DNA of 64,000 bases from Providencia sp. (GTDB lineage Bacteria; Pseudomonadota; Gammaproteobacteria; Enterobacterales; Enterobacteriaceae): the NCBI RefSeq assembly GCF_003533305.1, contig NZ_DOEH01000004.1, forward strand, positions 1 to 64,000, read 5' to 3'. A model generated the notes under the pieces. That model ran no database searches and was not told the origin of the DNA. It saw only the letters and a program-made list of their open reading frames with translations. Both the position numbers and the translations under genes were made by a program. Of the stretch, positions 10,111 to 19,623 are shown piece after piece. Every line of letters begins with the position of its first letter. Position 1 is the first letter of the stretch.

Positions 10111-11904
10111 ATGTATAGTCGCCAAGCTAAAGTTATTGTTGAAAATAATATTCGAAAAATAAAAACAACTGCAAGAGGGTATCAAGTATTAAGAGATCCT
10201 TCTCTAAATAAAGGTACTGCATTTACCGCAGAAGAAAGAAAAGCATTAGATTTAAATGGTATTTTACCTCCCGTTGTCACAGAGGATATGGAAACACAAT
10301 TAAATCGCGCTTACCGTGCCTATAGTTCATGCCGAACAGATCTTGATAAACATATTTATATGTGGCGTCTACATGATAATAATGTGACTTTATTTTATGC
10401 CTTATTACAACGTCATATGTTAGAAATGCTGCCTGTCGTTTATGACCCAGTAGTAGGTGATGCCATTGAAAACTACAGTGAAATCATTACTCGACCACGT
10501 GGAATATTCTTAAGTATTAATGAACCTGAATTGATAGAAGAAAAACTACGCGCGTTTGGCGCTGAAGGCGGAGATATTCGCTTAATCGTCACGACAGATG
10601 CAGAAGAAATACTAGGTATCGGTGACTGGGGTTCTAACGGCATTGATATTTCTGTGGGTAAACTGGCGGTTTATACTGCGGCAGCTGGTGTTGATCCGCA
10701 CAGTGTCATTCCTGTTGTGTTAGATGTTGGTACCAATAATGAGAAATTGTTAAATGACCCATCGTATGTCGGAAATCGCCATGAACGCATTCAAGGTAAA
10801 GTCTACGATGATTTTGTTGACGCTTATGTTAAAGCTGCAAGAAAACTCTTTCCTAACGCCGTGTTGCACTGGGAAGATTTTGGCTCAACTAATGCACGCC
10901 GTATTCTCGATAAATATCGTAAAAACTTTGCAACCTTTAATGATGATGTTCAAGGTACAGGCGCCATTGTACTTGCAGGCTTACTCAACGCGGTTAAATT
11001 AAGTAAAACCCCTTGGACGGAACAACGCGTAGTCATATTTGGTTCAGGTACAGCAGGTTGTGGTATTGCAGACCAAATTCGTGACCAAATGATCCGCAGC
11101 GGTCTTTCTCGCGAAGAAGCGATATCCCGTATCTGGCTAATTGATTTACCGGGCTTGCTGACCGCAGATATGACCGATAATTTACTTTATTTCCAAAAAG
11201 ATTACGCAAGAAACAGCCAAGAAGTTGCAAACTACAAAAGAACGAAAGTGGATGTCTCTGTAGAAGCACAAACACGCTGGCCAGATATGGCTAACATACT
11301 AGCGAATCTTAATAAAGATAAAGGAATTATTGACTTAGCATCAGTCGTTGATCAAGTTAAACCAACCATTTTAATTGGCACATCAACAACACCTGGCGCA
11401 TTTACAGAAGATGTTGTGCGTAATATGGCCAGCCATGTTGAACGCCCAATTATTTTCCCATTATCAAACCCAACTTTGCTACATGAGGCTACTCCACAAC
11501 ACCTCATTGAGTGGACTGATGGTCGTGTTTTCGTCGCAACAGGTGCACCATTTGCTGACGTGCTGTATAAAAATGTGAATTACAAAATTGGCCAAGCTAA
11601 TAATGCCGCATTATATCCAGGACTTGGTTTTGGCGCGATTGTGGCAAAAGCAGAGCAAATTACAGATGAAATGATTTTTGCGGCAGTACAAGCTGTTGCT
11701 AGCCAAGCAACCTTAGGCTCTGAAGGGGCATCTTTGTTACCGTCTAACGAAGATTTACGTATTACCTCAAGTATTGTTGCGTTAGAAGTCATGAGAGTTG
11801 CAAAATCACAAGGTGTTGCAAAAGTAGATCCTAAAGCATCTGAAATTGAAATTGTTAGAACATCAGCATGGTGGCCAGTTTATGTCCCTGTTGAAGCAAT
11901 CTAA
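10111..11904 (+). CDS. NAD-dependent malic enzyme / malolactic-type enzyme
   Basis: 597 residues of the malic enzyme family. Substrate and metal blocks include LNKGTAFTAEER, PVVYDPVVGDAIENYSE and FNDDVQGTGA; the nucleotide-binding loop is GSGTAGCGIA. Compared with recalled sequences, ILGIGDWGSNGIDISVGKL and YTAAAGVDP are closer to lactobacillal malolactic enzymes (GDWGTNGVDISVGKL) than to E. coli MaeA (GDQGIGGMGIPIGKL). It could therefore form pyruvate plus NADH, or L-lactate with bound NAD. Sequence alone does not settle this. The start at 10111 is preceded by AGGTGAA; an in-frame GTG at 10102 lies inside that RBS. A short direct repeat ATCTTAAATTGAA occurs twice just upstream (10072-10098). 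A long hairpin follows the stop. Confidence 0.8.
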   Translation: MYSRQAKVIVENNIRKIKTTARGYQVLRDPSLNKGTAFTAEERKALDLNGILPPVVTEDMETQLNRAYRAYSSCRTDLDKHIYMWRLHDNNVTLFYALLQRHMLEMLPVVYDPVVGDAIENYSEIITRPRGIFLSINEPELIEEKLRAFGAEGGDIRLIVTTDAEEILGIGDWGSNGIDISVGKLAVYTAAAGVDPHSVIPVVLDVGTNNEKLLNDPSYVGNRHERIQGKVYDDFVDAYVKAARKLFPNAVLHWEDFGSTNARRILDKYRKNFATFNDDVQGTGAIVLAGLLNAVKLSKTPWTEQRVVIFGSGTAGCGIADQIRDQMIRSGLSREEAISRIWLIDLPGLLTADMTDNLLYFQKDYARNSQEVANYKRTKVDVSVEAQTRWPDMANILANLNKDKGIIDLASVVDQVKPTILIGTSTTPGAFTEDVVRNMASHVERPIIFPLSNPTLLHEATPQHLIEWTDGRVFVATGAPFADVLYKNVNYKIGQANNAALYPGLGFGAIVAKAEQITDEMIFAAVQAVASQATLGSEGASLLPSNEDLRITSSIVALEVMRVAKSQGVAKVDPKASEIEIVRTSAWWPVYVPVEAI

Positions 11905-11940
11905 TTAATTTTTATTCCAAATAAAACGCAATAAATAAAA

Positions 11941-11994
11941 GGCGGGTTCTGTGATGGGATATTTTAAAAAAATACCCATCACAAATAACCCGCC
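11941..11994 (+). terminator. long two-part hairpin after the malic enzyme gene
   Basis: Outer arms GGCGGGTT (11941-11948) and AACCCGCC (11987-11994) enclose inner arms GTGATGGG and CCCATCAC. It is unusually long for a simple terminator and lacks a strong T run (ATAATCATTATATT follows). It most likely ends the fumC operon, perhaps also the convergent uxuA transcript, or acts as a 3' stabiliser. Confidence 0.6.
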
Positions 11995-12078
11995 ATAATC
12001 ATTATATTATTCTTAAAGATACAACCGTACCTTTGGCATAACAGTGAATACCAAATATAATATTGTTTATATACTTAT

Positions 12079-13272
12079 TTAAACTTTCAAAAGGTCAGGA
12101 TAATAAATACGCTTAATAGCGAGTTCTAAGCCTCTAACCTCAGCTAAACCTTTAAGACGACCAATAGCAGAATAACCTGGATTGGTTACTTTTTTCAGGT
12201 CATCAAGTATTTGATGTCCATGATCAGGTCTCATCGGTATTGGTGGCAACCCTGCTGAATAACGTTTTTGTTCAATTCCTAAAATAGCTTTAACCACGGC
12301 AAACATATCAACATCACCCGCAATATGATTTCCTTCATGGAAAGTATTTGGGTTATCTTCTCTTACTGTTGAACGTAAATGGGTAAAGTGAATGCGATCA
12401 CCAAATGTTTCTATCATTTTCACGAGGTCGTTATCTGCTCTTACCCCATAAGACCCCGTGCACATAGTAAAACCATTATGAATGCTATCGCAGCTCTCTT
12501 TAATAAACTGCATATCCTCGATAGTGGATACAATACGTGGCAAGCCGAGTATTGGACGAGGTGGATCATCTGGATGAATAGCCAAGACGACATTTTCTTC
12601 TTCACAAACAGGTACGATTTTCTGCAAGAAATAACGTAAATTTTCGCGTAGCTGATTTTTATCAACATTATTATATATGGCTAAACGCTGGCGAAATTGT
12701 TCTAACGTATATCCTTCTTCTGCGCCTGGTAAGCCAGCAATAATATTTTTAATCAGTTTATCAATATCGTCCGATGTCATCTGTGCATAATATGCATCGG
12801 CTTGTTTAACTTCATCAGTAGAATAACTTGCTTGGGCATTAGTACGTTTTAATATGTGGATCTCAAATGCTGCAAAAGCAATATTATCAAAACGTAGTGC
12901 TTTGGAACCATCCGCTAACGTATAAGCTAAGTCAGTACGTGTCCAATCCAGAATAGGCATAAAATTGTAGCAAATCGTTCTAATACCACATGATGCCAAA
13001 TTACGAATACTTTGCTGATAGTTTTGAATATATTGCTCAAAATTACCTTGCTGAGTTTTAATATCTTCGTGAACCGGAATACTTTCTACAACAGACCAAA
13101 CTAAGCCCGCTTCTTCAATAATAGCTTTGCGTTTAAGAATCTCATCAACACTCCAAATTACACCGTTTGGAATGTGATGAAGTGCAGAGACAATGCCTGT
13201 CGCCTCTGCTTGTCTTGCATCGCTCAAAGAAACTGGGTCATTAGGTCCATACCAACGCCACGTATGCTCCAT
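12079..13272 (-). CDS. uxuA: mannonate dehydratase UxuA
   Basis: 397 residues (E. coli UxuA 394), with close family matches throughout: [16 protein letters not shown] at the start, [23 protein letters not shown] and MRPDHGHQ. It dehydrates D-mannonate to 2-keto-3-deoxygluconate using Fe2+ or Mn2+ in hexuronate catabolism. The RBS GAAGGAGAAG is strong. It lies 17 bases after the GntR regulator gene on the same strand, so regulator and enzyme form one operon. A second mannonate dehydratase of a different fold, RspA/ManD, lies across the divergent promoter region. Confidence 0.95.
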   Translation of the reverse strand: MEHTWRWYGPNDPVSLSDARQAEATGIVSALHHIPNGVIWSVDEILKRKAIIEEAGLVWSVVESIPVHEDIKTQQGNFEQYIQNYQQSIRNLASCGIRTICYNFMPILDWTRTDLAYTLADGSKALRFDNIAFAAFEIHILKRTNAQASYSTDEVKQADAYYAQMTSDDIDKLIKNIIAGLPGAEEGYTLEQFRQRLAIYNNVDKNQLRENLRYFLQKIVPVCEEENVVLAIHPDDPPRPILGLPRIVSTIEDMQFIKESCDSIHNGFTMCTGSYGVRADNDLVKMIETFGDRIHFTHLRSTVREDNPNTFHEGNHIAGDVDMFAVVKAILGIEQKRYSAGLPPIPMRPDHGHQILDDLKKVTNPGYSAIGRLKGLAEVRGLELAIKRIYYPDLLKV

Positions 13273-13289
13273 GGGTACTTCTCCTTCGA

Positions 13290-14036
13290 TTATTCAAAAA
13301 TAGTCTGATAAGGAATTGTCTCAAATAAGTAACCATCAAAATTGGGATCATCAAAATCAGAAAGCTCCATTAAAGTATTTTTAACATTCTCTAAATGTTG
13401 CCACATCTCTTTTTTGGCCAATTCTGGATCACGTTTTTGTAGTGCATTTAAAATATTTTCATGATCAATCAACCACTTCTTTCGGTAAGTTGTGTTATCG
13501 ATGTGCTCATGCAACTTGTCCCACATCGGGCTATTTCGTCGAACAGCCCAAATATCATCAATGATCTTTGCCATCATGTCGTTTTTGCTTGCGCGAGCTA
13601 TTAACACATGGAATTTATGATCATTTGCATCGTCACTTTCATTGTTAGCGACTTTAATTCGTTCATCTTCTAATAGCGCTCGGATCTCTTGTATATCGGC
13701 TTTTGTCGCATATTGTGCTGCACATGCCGCAATTGCACTTTCAATAACCTGACGAGCTTGCAGGATTTCAAAAGGACCATGATCCAAGTTTTTGACTTCA
13801 TCAATCAATAAGTCAGGGTGATTAATAACATAAACACCTGAGCCTTTTTTGATAGAAACCAGCTTTTCAATTTCAAGCATGATGAGCGCTTCACGTACCA
13901 ATGAGCGACTAACATCATATTTTTTAGCGATCTCACGCTCAGGCATTAACCGACTTCCTATCGGATATTCACCAGAGGCGATGAGCTCTTTTAACTGCTG
14001 ACCTAGGTACTGGTACGAGCGGTATTGAGTTTTCAT
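13290..14036 (-). CDS. GntR-family (FadR/UxuR type) transcriptional regulator
   Basis: 248 residues. The N-terminal winged helix (about 5-75) has [27 protein letters not shown] and KGSGVYV, as in UxuR/ExuR. An all-helical FCD effector domain follows (about 85-235). Regulators of this group bind fructuronate, glucuronate or mannonate-like ligands and repress uronate genes. The gene is transcribed with uxuA and diverges from rspA across a region with repeated TGGTCAACCA palindromes, the likely operators. The start at ATG 14036 gives MKTQYRSYQ; an upstream TTG at 14048 is less likely. No clear SD is visible, which is odd. RspR/YdfH is the other E. coli candidate, but the sequence looks closer to UxuR. 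Confidence 0.85.
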   Translation of the reverse strand: MKTQYRSYQYLGQQLKELIASGEYPIGSRLMPEREIAKKYDVSRSLVREALIMLEIEKLVSIKKGSGVYVINHPDLLIDEVKNLDHGPFEILQARQVIESAIAACAAQYATKADIQEIRALLEDERIKVANNESDDANDHKFHVLIARASKNDMMAKIIDDIWAVRRNSPMWDKLHEHIDNTTYRKKWLIDHENILNALQKRDPELAKKEMWQHLENVKNTLMELSDFDDPNFDGYLFETIPYQTIFE

Positions 14037-14104
14037 ATATATATACAACGCGTTGTCGAATTAAATTTATTTCTTCCACTCTAGACTATCTTCCTAAATC
14101 ACAA

Positions 14105-14114
14105 TGGTCAACCA
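14105..14114. promoter_or_regulatory. probable GntR operator, copy 1
   Basis: Perfect palindrome TGGTCAACCA followed by ATTT. The same ten bases recur at 14232-14241. It resembles the ExuR/UxuR operator type TTGGT-N2-ACCAA recalled from E. coli. It lies 69 bases upstream of the regulator start, so it may serve autoregulation. Confidence 0.6.
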
Positions 14115-14151
14115 ATTTATTGAATATTCTCCGCTAACAAGTTAACCAATT

Positions 14152-14167
14152 TGTGATCACCTTCACT
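14152..14167. promoter_or_regulatory. predicted CRP-cAMP site
   Basis: TGTGA (14152-14156), six bases, then TCACT (14163-14167), one base off the TGTGA-N6-TCACA consensus. It stands midway in the divergent region between the GntR gene and rspA, as expected for catabolite control of sugar-acid genes. A GTTAACCAAT half-operator overlaps its left side (14141-14150). Confidence 0.55.
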
Positions 14168-14231
14168 TATTGCCGGCTTTTTAGCCATTGTCTTTTATTT
14201 TTTTGATTGGTAGAGTGAAAAAAAGCAAATC

Positions 14232-14241
14232 TGGTCAACCA
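14232..14241. promoter_or_regulatory. probable GntR operator, copy 2
   Basis: Second exact TGGTCAACCA palindrome, followed by AATAG. Further half-sites ACCAATT (14250s) and TTGGTTGATCA (14275-14285) lie between it and the rspA start, so regulator binding could cover the rspA promoter. Confidence 0.6.
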
Positions 14242-14313
14242 ATAGATAAACCAATTAAGCTAAATATGTCGGTTTTGGTTGATCAGTTGAGTATCCAAAC
14301 ATTGGAGTAAACA

Positions 14314-15528
14314 ATGAAAATAATAAAAGCGGAAGTCTTCATCTGTAGTCCCGGTCGTAATTTTGTCACACTGAAAATTACAACAGATGAAGGTGTTTAT
14401 GGGCTAGGCGATGCCACACTAAACGGTAGAGAATGCGCGGTAGCCTCATATCTGCAAGATCATCTTTGCCCACAATTAATAGGTAGAGATCCGCATAAAA
14501 TTGAAGATATTCATCAATTTTTTTACAAAGGAGCTTATTGGCGAAGAGGCCCCGTGACGATGTCGGCTATCTCAGCGATAGATATGGCGCTATGGGACAT
14601 CAAAGGGAAAATTGCCAATCTTCCGGTCTACCAGTTGCTCGGTGGTGCCTCTCGCGAAGGCGTGATGGTCTACTGTCATACCACGGGTAAAGATATTCCT
14701 GAAGCGCTTGATAACTACGCGAAGTACAAAGAAAAGGGCTTCAAAGCAATTCGTGTTCAATGCGGTATTCCAGGAATGGCAACCACTTATGGCCAAAGCA
14801 AAGGACAGAACCTCGCTTATGAGCCAGCGACTAAAGGTCATCACCCTGAAGAACAACTTTGGTCAACCGAAAAATACCTCGATTTTATGCCAAAACTGTT
14901 TGACGCTGTGCGAGACAAATATGGTTTCAATGAACATCTTCTGCATGATGTTCATCATCGCTTAACCCCCATTGAAGCTGCGCGCTTTGGTAAAAGTATT
15001 GAAGATGCTCGTCTATTTTGGATGGAAGACCCGACGCCCGCAGAAAACCAAGCTTGCTTTAGATTAATACGCCAACACACAGTCACCCCTATTGCGGTTG
15101 GCGAAGTTTTTAATAGCATTTGGGACTGTAAGCAACTCATCGAAGAACAACTTATCGATTATATCCGCACAACGATTACTCATGCAGGCGGTATTACAGG
15201 TATGCGTCGTATCGCTGATTTCGCCTCACTTTATCAAGTTAGAACAGGTTCACATGGCCCTTCTGACCTCTCGCCTATTTGCCATGCTGCGGCGCTGCAT
15301 TTTGACCTCTGGGTACCTAACTTTGGAGTACAAGAGTTTATGGGCTACTCAGAAGAGATGCTTTCGGTGTTCTCAATTAACTGGACATTTAAAGATGGCT
15401 ACATGCATCCAGGAAATAAGCCGGGTCTTGGTATCGATTTTGATGAAAAGCTCGCAGCAAAATATCCCTACAAACCTGCATACCTGCCTGTCGCTCGTTT
15501 AGAAGACGGGACTTTGTGGAATTGGTAA
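14314..15528 (+). CDS. rspA: D-mannonate dehydratase family protein RspA (enolase superfamily)
   Basis: 404 residues, the same length as E. coli RspA and very similar from MKIIKAEVF to the final LEDGTLWNW. Enolase-superfamily metal ligands sit in [14 protein letters not shown] and GEVFNSIWD on the C-terminal barrel. Members dehydrate D-mannonate to 2-keto-3-deoxygluconate; E. coli RspA was first described as a starvation-sensing protein. It heads a plus-strand operon rspA-rspB-transporter-uxuB-like, as in E. coli rspAB-ydfJ-ydfI. TTGGAG is a good RBS. With UxuA next door the locus has two unrelated enzymes for the same reaction. Confidence 0.95.
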   Translation: MKIIKAEVFICSPGRNFVTLKITTDEGVYGLGDATLNGRECAVASYLQDHLCPQLIGRDPHKIEDIHQFFYKGAYWRRGPVTMSAISAIDMALWDIKGKIANLPVYQLLGGASREGVMVYCHTTGKDIPEALDNYAKYKEKGFKAIRVQCGIPGMATTYGQSKGQNLAYEPATKGHHPEEQLWSTEKYLDFMPKLFDAVRDKYGFNEHLLHDVHHRLTPIEAARFGKSIEDARLFWMEDPTPAENQACFRLIRQHTVTPIAVGEVFNSIWDCKQLIEEQLIDYIRTTITHAGGITGMRRIADFASLYQVRTGSHGPSDLSPICHAAALHFDLWVPNFGVQEFMGYSEEMLSVFSINWTFKDGYMHPGNKPGLGIDFDEKLAAKYPYKPAYLPVARLEDGTLWNW

Positions 15529-15554
15529 ATATTATTTAATTTTTGGAGTTCAAC

Positions 15555-16568
15555 ATGAAAGCTGTCGTAATTAAAGAACCAAATACATTACTCATTGAAG
15601 AACGTGCTATCCCAGAACCGCAAGCGCATCAAGTTAGAATCAAAGTACGTCTAGCGGGTATTTGTGGCTCAGATAGCCATATTTACCGTGGACACAACCC
15701 TTTTGCCAAATATCCACGGATCATTGGACACGAGTTTTTCGGTATTATCGATAAAGTAGGCAATGCTGTAGATAGTAAACGCATTGGTGAACGCGTATCG
15801 ATTGACCCAGTACTGAGCTGTGGCCATTGTTATCCATGTTCAATTGGTAAACCCAATGTGTGTGAAACGCTAGAAGTGTTAGGCGTTCATACGGATGGTG
15901 GCTTTACTGAATATGTGACTGTTCCTGCTGATAATGCCTATACCATCCCAGATAATATCCCTGATGAACATGCGGTGACTGTTGAACCTTACTCAATCGC
16001 AGCAAATGTCACTTCTCACGTTAAACCAAATAATGCGGATATTGCACTTGTCTATGGAGCAGGAACCATTGGTTTGACCTGTGCTCAAGTATTAAAAGGT
16101 GTTTATCAAGTTAAGACTTTGATTGTCGTTGACCGTGTTGCTGAACGCTTAGCAAGAGCAACAGCTTGCGGCGCTGATATCGTCATTGATAATTCACAAA
16201 TTCCACTTCCAGAACAGCTCAAAGCATTAAATATTCGGCCAACACTCGTGTTAGATGCTGCTTGTCATCCTTCTATCATGCAAGAGGCAATTCTTATTGC
16301 ATCTCCTGCTGCAAGAGTCTCTATTATGGGATTCTCGAGTGAGGCAAGTTCAGTAACACAACAAAGCATTACCAGCAAAGAAATCTCCTTATTTTCTTCG
16401 CGCTTGAATGCTAAAAAATTCCCAGAGGTTATTGATTGGATTGCCAATAAAAAAATCGATCCAAGCAAAATACTAACACATCAGTTTGCATTTACTGATG
16501 CACAAGACGCCATTTTAACCTTTGAGAAAGACCAAAAAACCTGCTGTAAAATTCTTTTAACATTTTGA
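15555..16568 (+). CDS. rspB: zinc-dependent dehydrogenase RspB
   Basis: 337 residues (E. coli RspB 339), a medium-chain zinc alcohol dehydrogenase. The catalytic zinc site is in GICGSDSH and GHEFFG; the structural zinc Cys cluster is CGHCYPC...C (about residues 93-110); the Rossmann loop is GAGTIG (about 172-177). The substrate is probably a sugar acid or polyol feeding the mannonate/fructuronate pathway, such as L-gulonate, but this is inferred from position. The start at 15555 has a TTTGGAG RBS; an upstream TTG at 15543 does not. Confidence 0.9.
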   Translation: MKAVVIKEPNTLLIEERAIPEPQAHQVRIKVRLAGICGSDSHIYRGHNPFAKYPRIIGHEFFGIIDKVGNAVDSKRIGERVSIDPVLSCGHCYPCSIGKPNVCETLEVLGVHTDGGFTEYVTVPADNAYTIPDNIPDEHAVTVEPYSIAANVTSHVKPNNADIALVYGAGTIGLTCAQVLKGVYQVKTLIVVDRVAERLARATACGADIVIDNSQIPLPEQLKALNIRPTLVLDAACHPSIMQEAILIASPAARVSIMGFSSEASSVTQQSITSKEISLFSSRLNAKKFPEVIDWIANKKIDPSKILTHQFAFTDAQDAILTFEKDQKTCCKILLTF

Positions 16569-16628
16569 TTTAATTAAAAATATAACAACACCTTACACAG
16601 TACCCTACGCGATTAATAGGATAATAAT

Positions 16629-18038
16629 ATGAACACTCAGTCGATAGACCCTACAGGGAAGGTTGAACGCAGCTCTGGTGATTTAACCAAAGCTGCGGTT
16701 TCAGGTTGGCTTGGAACCGCTCTAGAATTTATGGATTTTCAGCTCTATTCATTAGGCGCAGCACTTGTTTTTCATCAGGTATTTTTTCCAGAACAGTCCG
16801 CATCGATGGCTTTAATTTTAGCGATGGGAACCTACGGTGCAGGCTATGTCGCGCGTATCGTTGGTGCCGTCTTCTTTGGCCAAATGGGTGACAGGATTGG
16901 CCGTAAAAAAGTTTTGTTTATTACCATCACCATGATGGGAATTTGTACCACGCTAATCGGTTTCCTCCCAACCTATGCCCAAGTAGGGATACTCGCACCG
17001 CTACTCTTAGTATTGTTGCGGATTATTCAAGGGCTAGGCGCTGGTGCTGAGATTTCGGGTGCGGGTACTATGCTTGCTGAATACGCGCCAAAAGGTCGCA
17101 GAGGTATCGTGGCATCCTTAGTTGGTCTAGGTACTAACTGTGGGACACTAAGTGCAACTGCAATTTGGGCTCTCATGTTCTTTTGGTTAGATAAAGAAGA
17201 GTTACTGGCTTGGGGATGGCGTGTGCCTTTCTTAGCAAGCTTTGTCGTCATGCTTTTTGCTGTATGGTTACGACTGAACTTAAAAGAAAGCCCAGTATTT
17301 GAAAAAGTACAAAATATTGAAGAGCAAGAAAGTAAGGCCTCTACTCAAACACCAGCAAAAGAAAGCTTTTTCGCGATGTTTAAAACCAAAGCTTTCTGGT
17401 TAGCCACGGGTATTCGTTTTGGTCAAGCTGGTAACTCAGGGTTAATTCAAACATTCTTAGCAGGTTATTTAGTACAAAGCTTATTATTTGATAAAAGCAT
17501 TCCAACAGATGCCATCATGATAAGTTCTGCTGTTGGTTTCTTAACTATTCCATTAATTGGATTGCTCTCGGATAAATTTGGTCGCCGTATTCCTTATATT
17601 ATCCTCAGCCTCTCAGCCATGTTGTTAGCCTACCCGATGCTGTCCGTTATTGTTAATGGCGCGAACAGTGTCCACATGATCACCATTTGTATCATTGTCA
17701 TTCATAATAGTGCGGTACTTGGATTATTTGCCTTAGAAAATATTACGATGGCTGAGATGTTTAATTCACGTAATCGCTTTACAGGTATGGCTGTCGCAAA
17801 AGAGATTGGTGGATTAATTGCTTCTGGATTAGGCCCGGTATTAGCAGGTATTTTCTGTAGTATTACAGACAGTTGGTGGCCAATTGCTATCATGATTATT
17901 GTCTACTCTGCAATCTCTTTAATTACTGCAATCATTATGCCTGAAGTCAAAGATCGTGATTTAACTAGCCCATTAGATGCCGTTGAAGAACTTGAGCAAC
18001 AAAAAGGTAAAGTCAAATATGCAACTGTCAACGAATAA
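16629..18038 (+). CDS. MFS transporter of the metabolite:H+ symporter type (YdfJ-like)
   Basis: 469 residues with 12 predicted membrane helices. MFS loop motifs are present: GDRIGRKK after helix 2 and DKFGRRIPY after helix 8. SGWLGTALEFMDFQLYS near the N-terminus is typical of the MHS subgroup (ShiA, ProP, YdfJ). E. coli K-12 has an equivalent gene after rspB (ydfJ), described there as disrupted; here it is intact. It most likely imports the sugar acid used by this operon. Its last 20 bases overlap the uxuB-like gene. Confidence 0.88.
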   Translation: MNTQSIDPTGKVERSSGDLTKAAVSGWLGTALEFMDFQLYSLGAALVFHQVFFPEQSASMALILAMGTYGAGYVARIVGAVFFGQMGDRIGRKKVLFITITMMGICTTLIGFLPTYAQVGILAPLLLVLLRIIQGLGAGAEISGAGTMLAEYAPKGRRGIVASLVGLGTNCGTLSATAIWALMFFWLDKEELLAWGWRVPFLASFVVMLFAVWLRLNLKESPVFEKVQNIEEQESKASTQTPAKESFFAMFKTKAFWLATGIRFGQAGNSGLIQTFLAGYLVQSLLFDKSIPTDAIMISSAVGFLTIPLIGLLSDKFGRRIPYIILSLSAMLLAYPMLSVIVNGANSVHMITICIIVIHNSAVLGLFALENITMAEMFNSRNRFTGMAVAKEIGGLIASGLGPVLAGIFCSITDSWWPIAIMIIVYSAISLITAIIMPEVKDRDLTSPLDAVEELEQQKGKVKYATVNE

Positions 18039-19506
18039 CCTAAATCAATTACCAAAATCTATCAAAGTACCGAGCTATGATAGAAATCAGGTTAAGACAA
18101 AAATGCTGCACCTTGGATTCGGCGCGTTTCATCGCGCCCACCAAGCCATCTTTGCAGAAATATTAGCATCGGAGCATCAAAGTGATTGGGGATTTTGTGA
18201 AGTTAATTTAGTCGGTGGTGAGCAGCAAATTAATGACTTAATTGCACAAGATTATTTATACAATGTCTGTGAGATGCAAGGTGATAACTGGCAAACTCGG
18301 ACTGTTGGGGTAGTAAAGGAAGCCTTACATCCTGAAATTCATGGGATAGATGCTGTAATTAATCGCATGTTAGACCCTAATATCGCGATTGTTTCAATGA
18401 CAGTGACTGAAAAAGGCTATTGCTATGTACCAGCAACCGGTTCTATTGACTTTGAGAATGCAGCCATTGCCCATGATTTACAATCACCAGAAACACCCAA
18501 GTCACTGCCCGGTTTGATTGTTGAAACGCTCAAACGTCGCAAAGAACAAGGTATTGCGCCCTTTACGGTGATGTCTTGCGATAATATGCCTGAAAATGGC
18601 CATATTACTAAAAATGTTATCCTCGCGATGGCAAATAAGCGTGATCCCGAACTAGCGAAATGGATAGCAGACAACGTGACTTTTCCATCAACGATGGTGG
18701 ATAGAATTGTGCCCGCTATGACGCCTGAGACCGCAGTTAAAATTCAGTCACAACTAGGCCAAATCGTCGATAACGTCGCAATAGCCTGTGAACCCTTCAA
18801 ACAATGGGTAATTGAAGATAATTTTGTTGCAGGTCGTCCTGAATGGGAAAAAGCGGGAGCTCAACTTGTTAGCAATGTTATTCCTTTTGAAGAAATGAAA
18901 CTGCGCATGTTAAATGGTAGCCATTCATTTCTGGCTTACTTAGGGTATCTCGCTGGCTATCAATACATTAATGAATGTATGCAAGATAGCGCTTATGAAA
19001 AAGCCGCTTATTATCTAATGGTGAATGAGCAAGCACCGACTTTATCAATCAAAAATGTCGATTTACCTCAATACGCCAATGCATTAATTGAACGCTTTAA
19101 AAATACCGGTCTTAAACATCGTACATGGCAAATCGCCATGGATGGCACATTAAAGCTTTCCCAGCGATTACTTGATTCCATTCAAATCCATCTCAATAAT
19201 GGAAGCTCATTTGATTATTTAGCATTAGCTGTTGCAGGCTGGATGAGGTATGTCAGCGGTAAAGATGATAATCAAGCTCAAATTCAAATTAGTGACCCAC
19301 TAGCAACTAAACTCGCTGAGCTTGTAGCACAAAGTGAAGATGATGAAAGCCGAGTAACTTCATTGCTATCATTAGACTCACTCTTCTGTGCAGAGCTTGT
19401 TAACAATGCATTATTTACTGAAAAAGTGACAAATTTCTATCTGTCACTCAGAGATAATGGTGCTAAAAAGACGATTGAAACACTCAACAATCTTCATTCC
19501 TTATAA
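18019..19506 (+). CDS. fructuronate reductase / D-mannonate oxidoreductase (UxuB/YdfI-like)
   Basis: About 495 residues of the long-chain mannitol dehydrogenase family. The N-terminal nucleotide region is LHLGFGAFHRAHQA; the catalytic K-x4-N-x2-H motif appears as KLRMLNGSH. Family members reduce fructuronate to mannonate with NADH, the step before UxuA/RspA. The start ATG at 18019 follows AAAGGTAAAG and overlaps the transporter gene by 20 bases, showing tight coupling. Position last in an rspAB-transporter operon matches E. coli ydfI, so it may be the YdfI rather than the UxuB orthologue. A strong terminator follows at 19541. Confidence 0.9.
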   Translation: MQLSTNNLNQLPKSIKVPSYDRNQVKTKMLHLGFGAFHRAHQAIFAEILASEHQSDWGFCEVNLVGGEQQINDLIAQDYLYNVCEMQGDNWQTRTVGVVKEALHPEIHGIDAVINRMLDPNIAIVSMTVTEKGYCYVPATGSIDFENAAIAHDLQSPETPKSLPGLIVETLKRRKEQGIAPFTVMSCDNMPENGHITKNVILAMANKRDPELAKWIADNVTFPSTMVDRIVPAMTPETAVKIQSQLGQIVDNVAIACEPFKQWVIEDNFVAGRPEWEKAGAQLVSNVIPFEEMKLRMLNGSHSFLAYLGYLAGYQYINECMQDSAYEKAAYYLMVNEQAPTLSIKNVDLPQYANALIERFKNTGLKHRTWQIAMDGTLKLSQRLLDSIQIHLNNGSSFDYLALAVAGWMRYVSGKDDNQAQIQISDPLATKLAELVAQSEDDESRVTSLLSLDSLFCAELVNNALFTEKVTNFYLSLRDNGAKKTIETLNNLHSL

Positions 19507-19540
19507 CGGTTCAATTTTTACCCGATTCATTTAATCACAA

Positions 19541-19576
19541 AACCTGATACTGTAACTCTGGTATCAGGTTTTTTGT
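19541..19576 (+). terminator. rho-independent terminator of the rspAB operon
   Basis: AACCTGATAC (19541-19550) and GTATCAGGTT (19561-19570) pair around a ten-base loop, followed by TTTTTTG. Confidence 0.9.
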
Positions 19577-19623
19577 TATTATCTATATTGATTAAAAGAA
19601 TTATCTCCAATAAAGGCTAAAAA

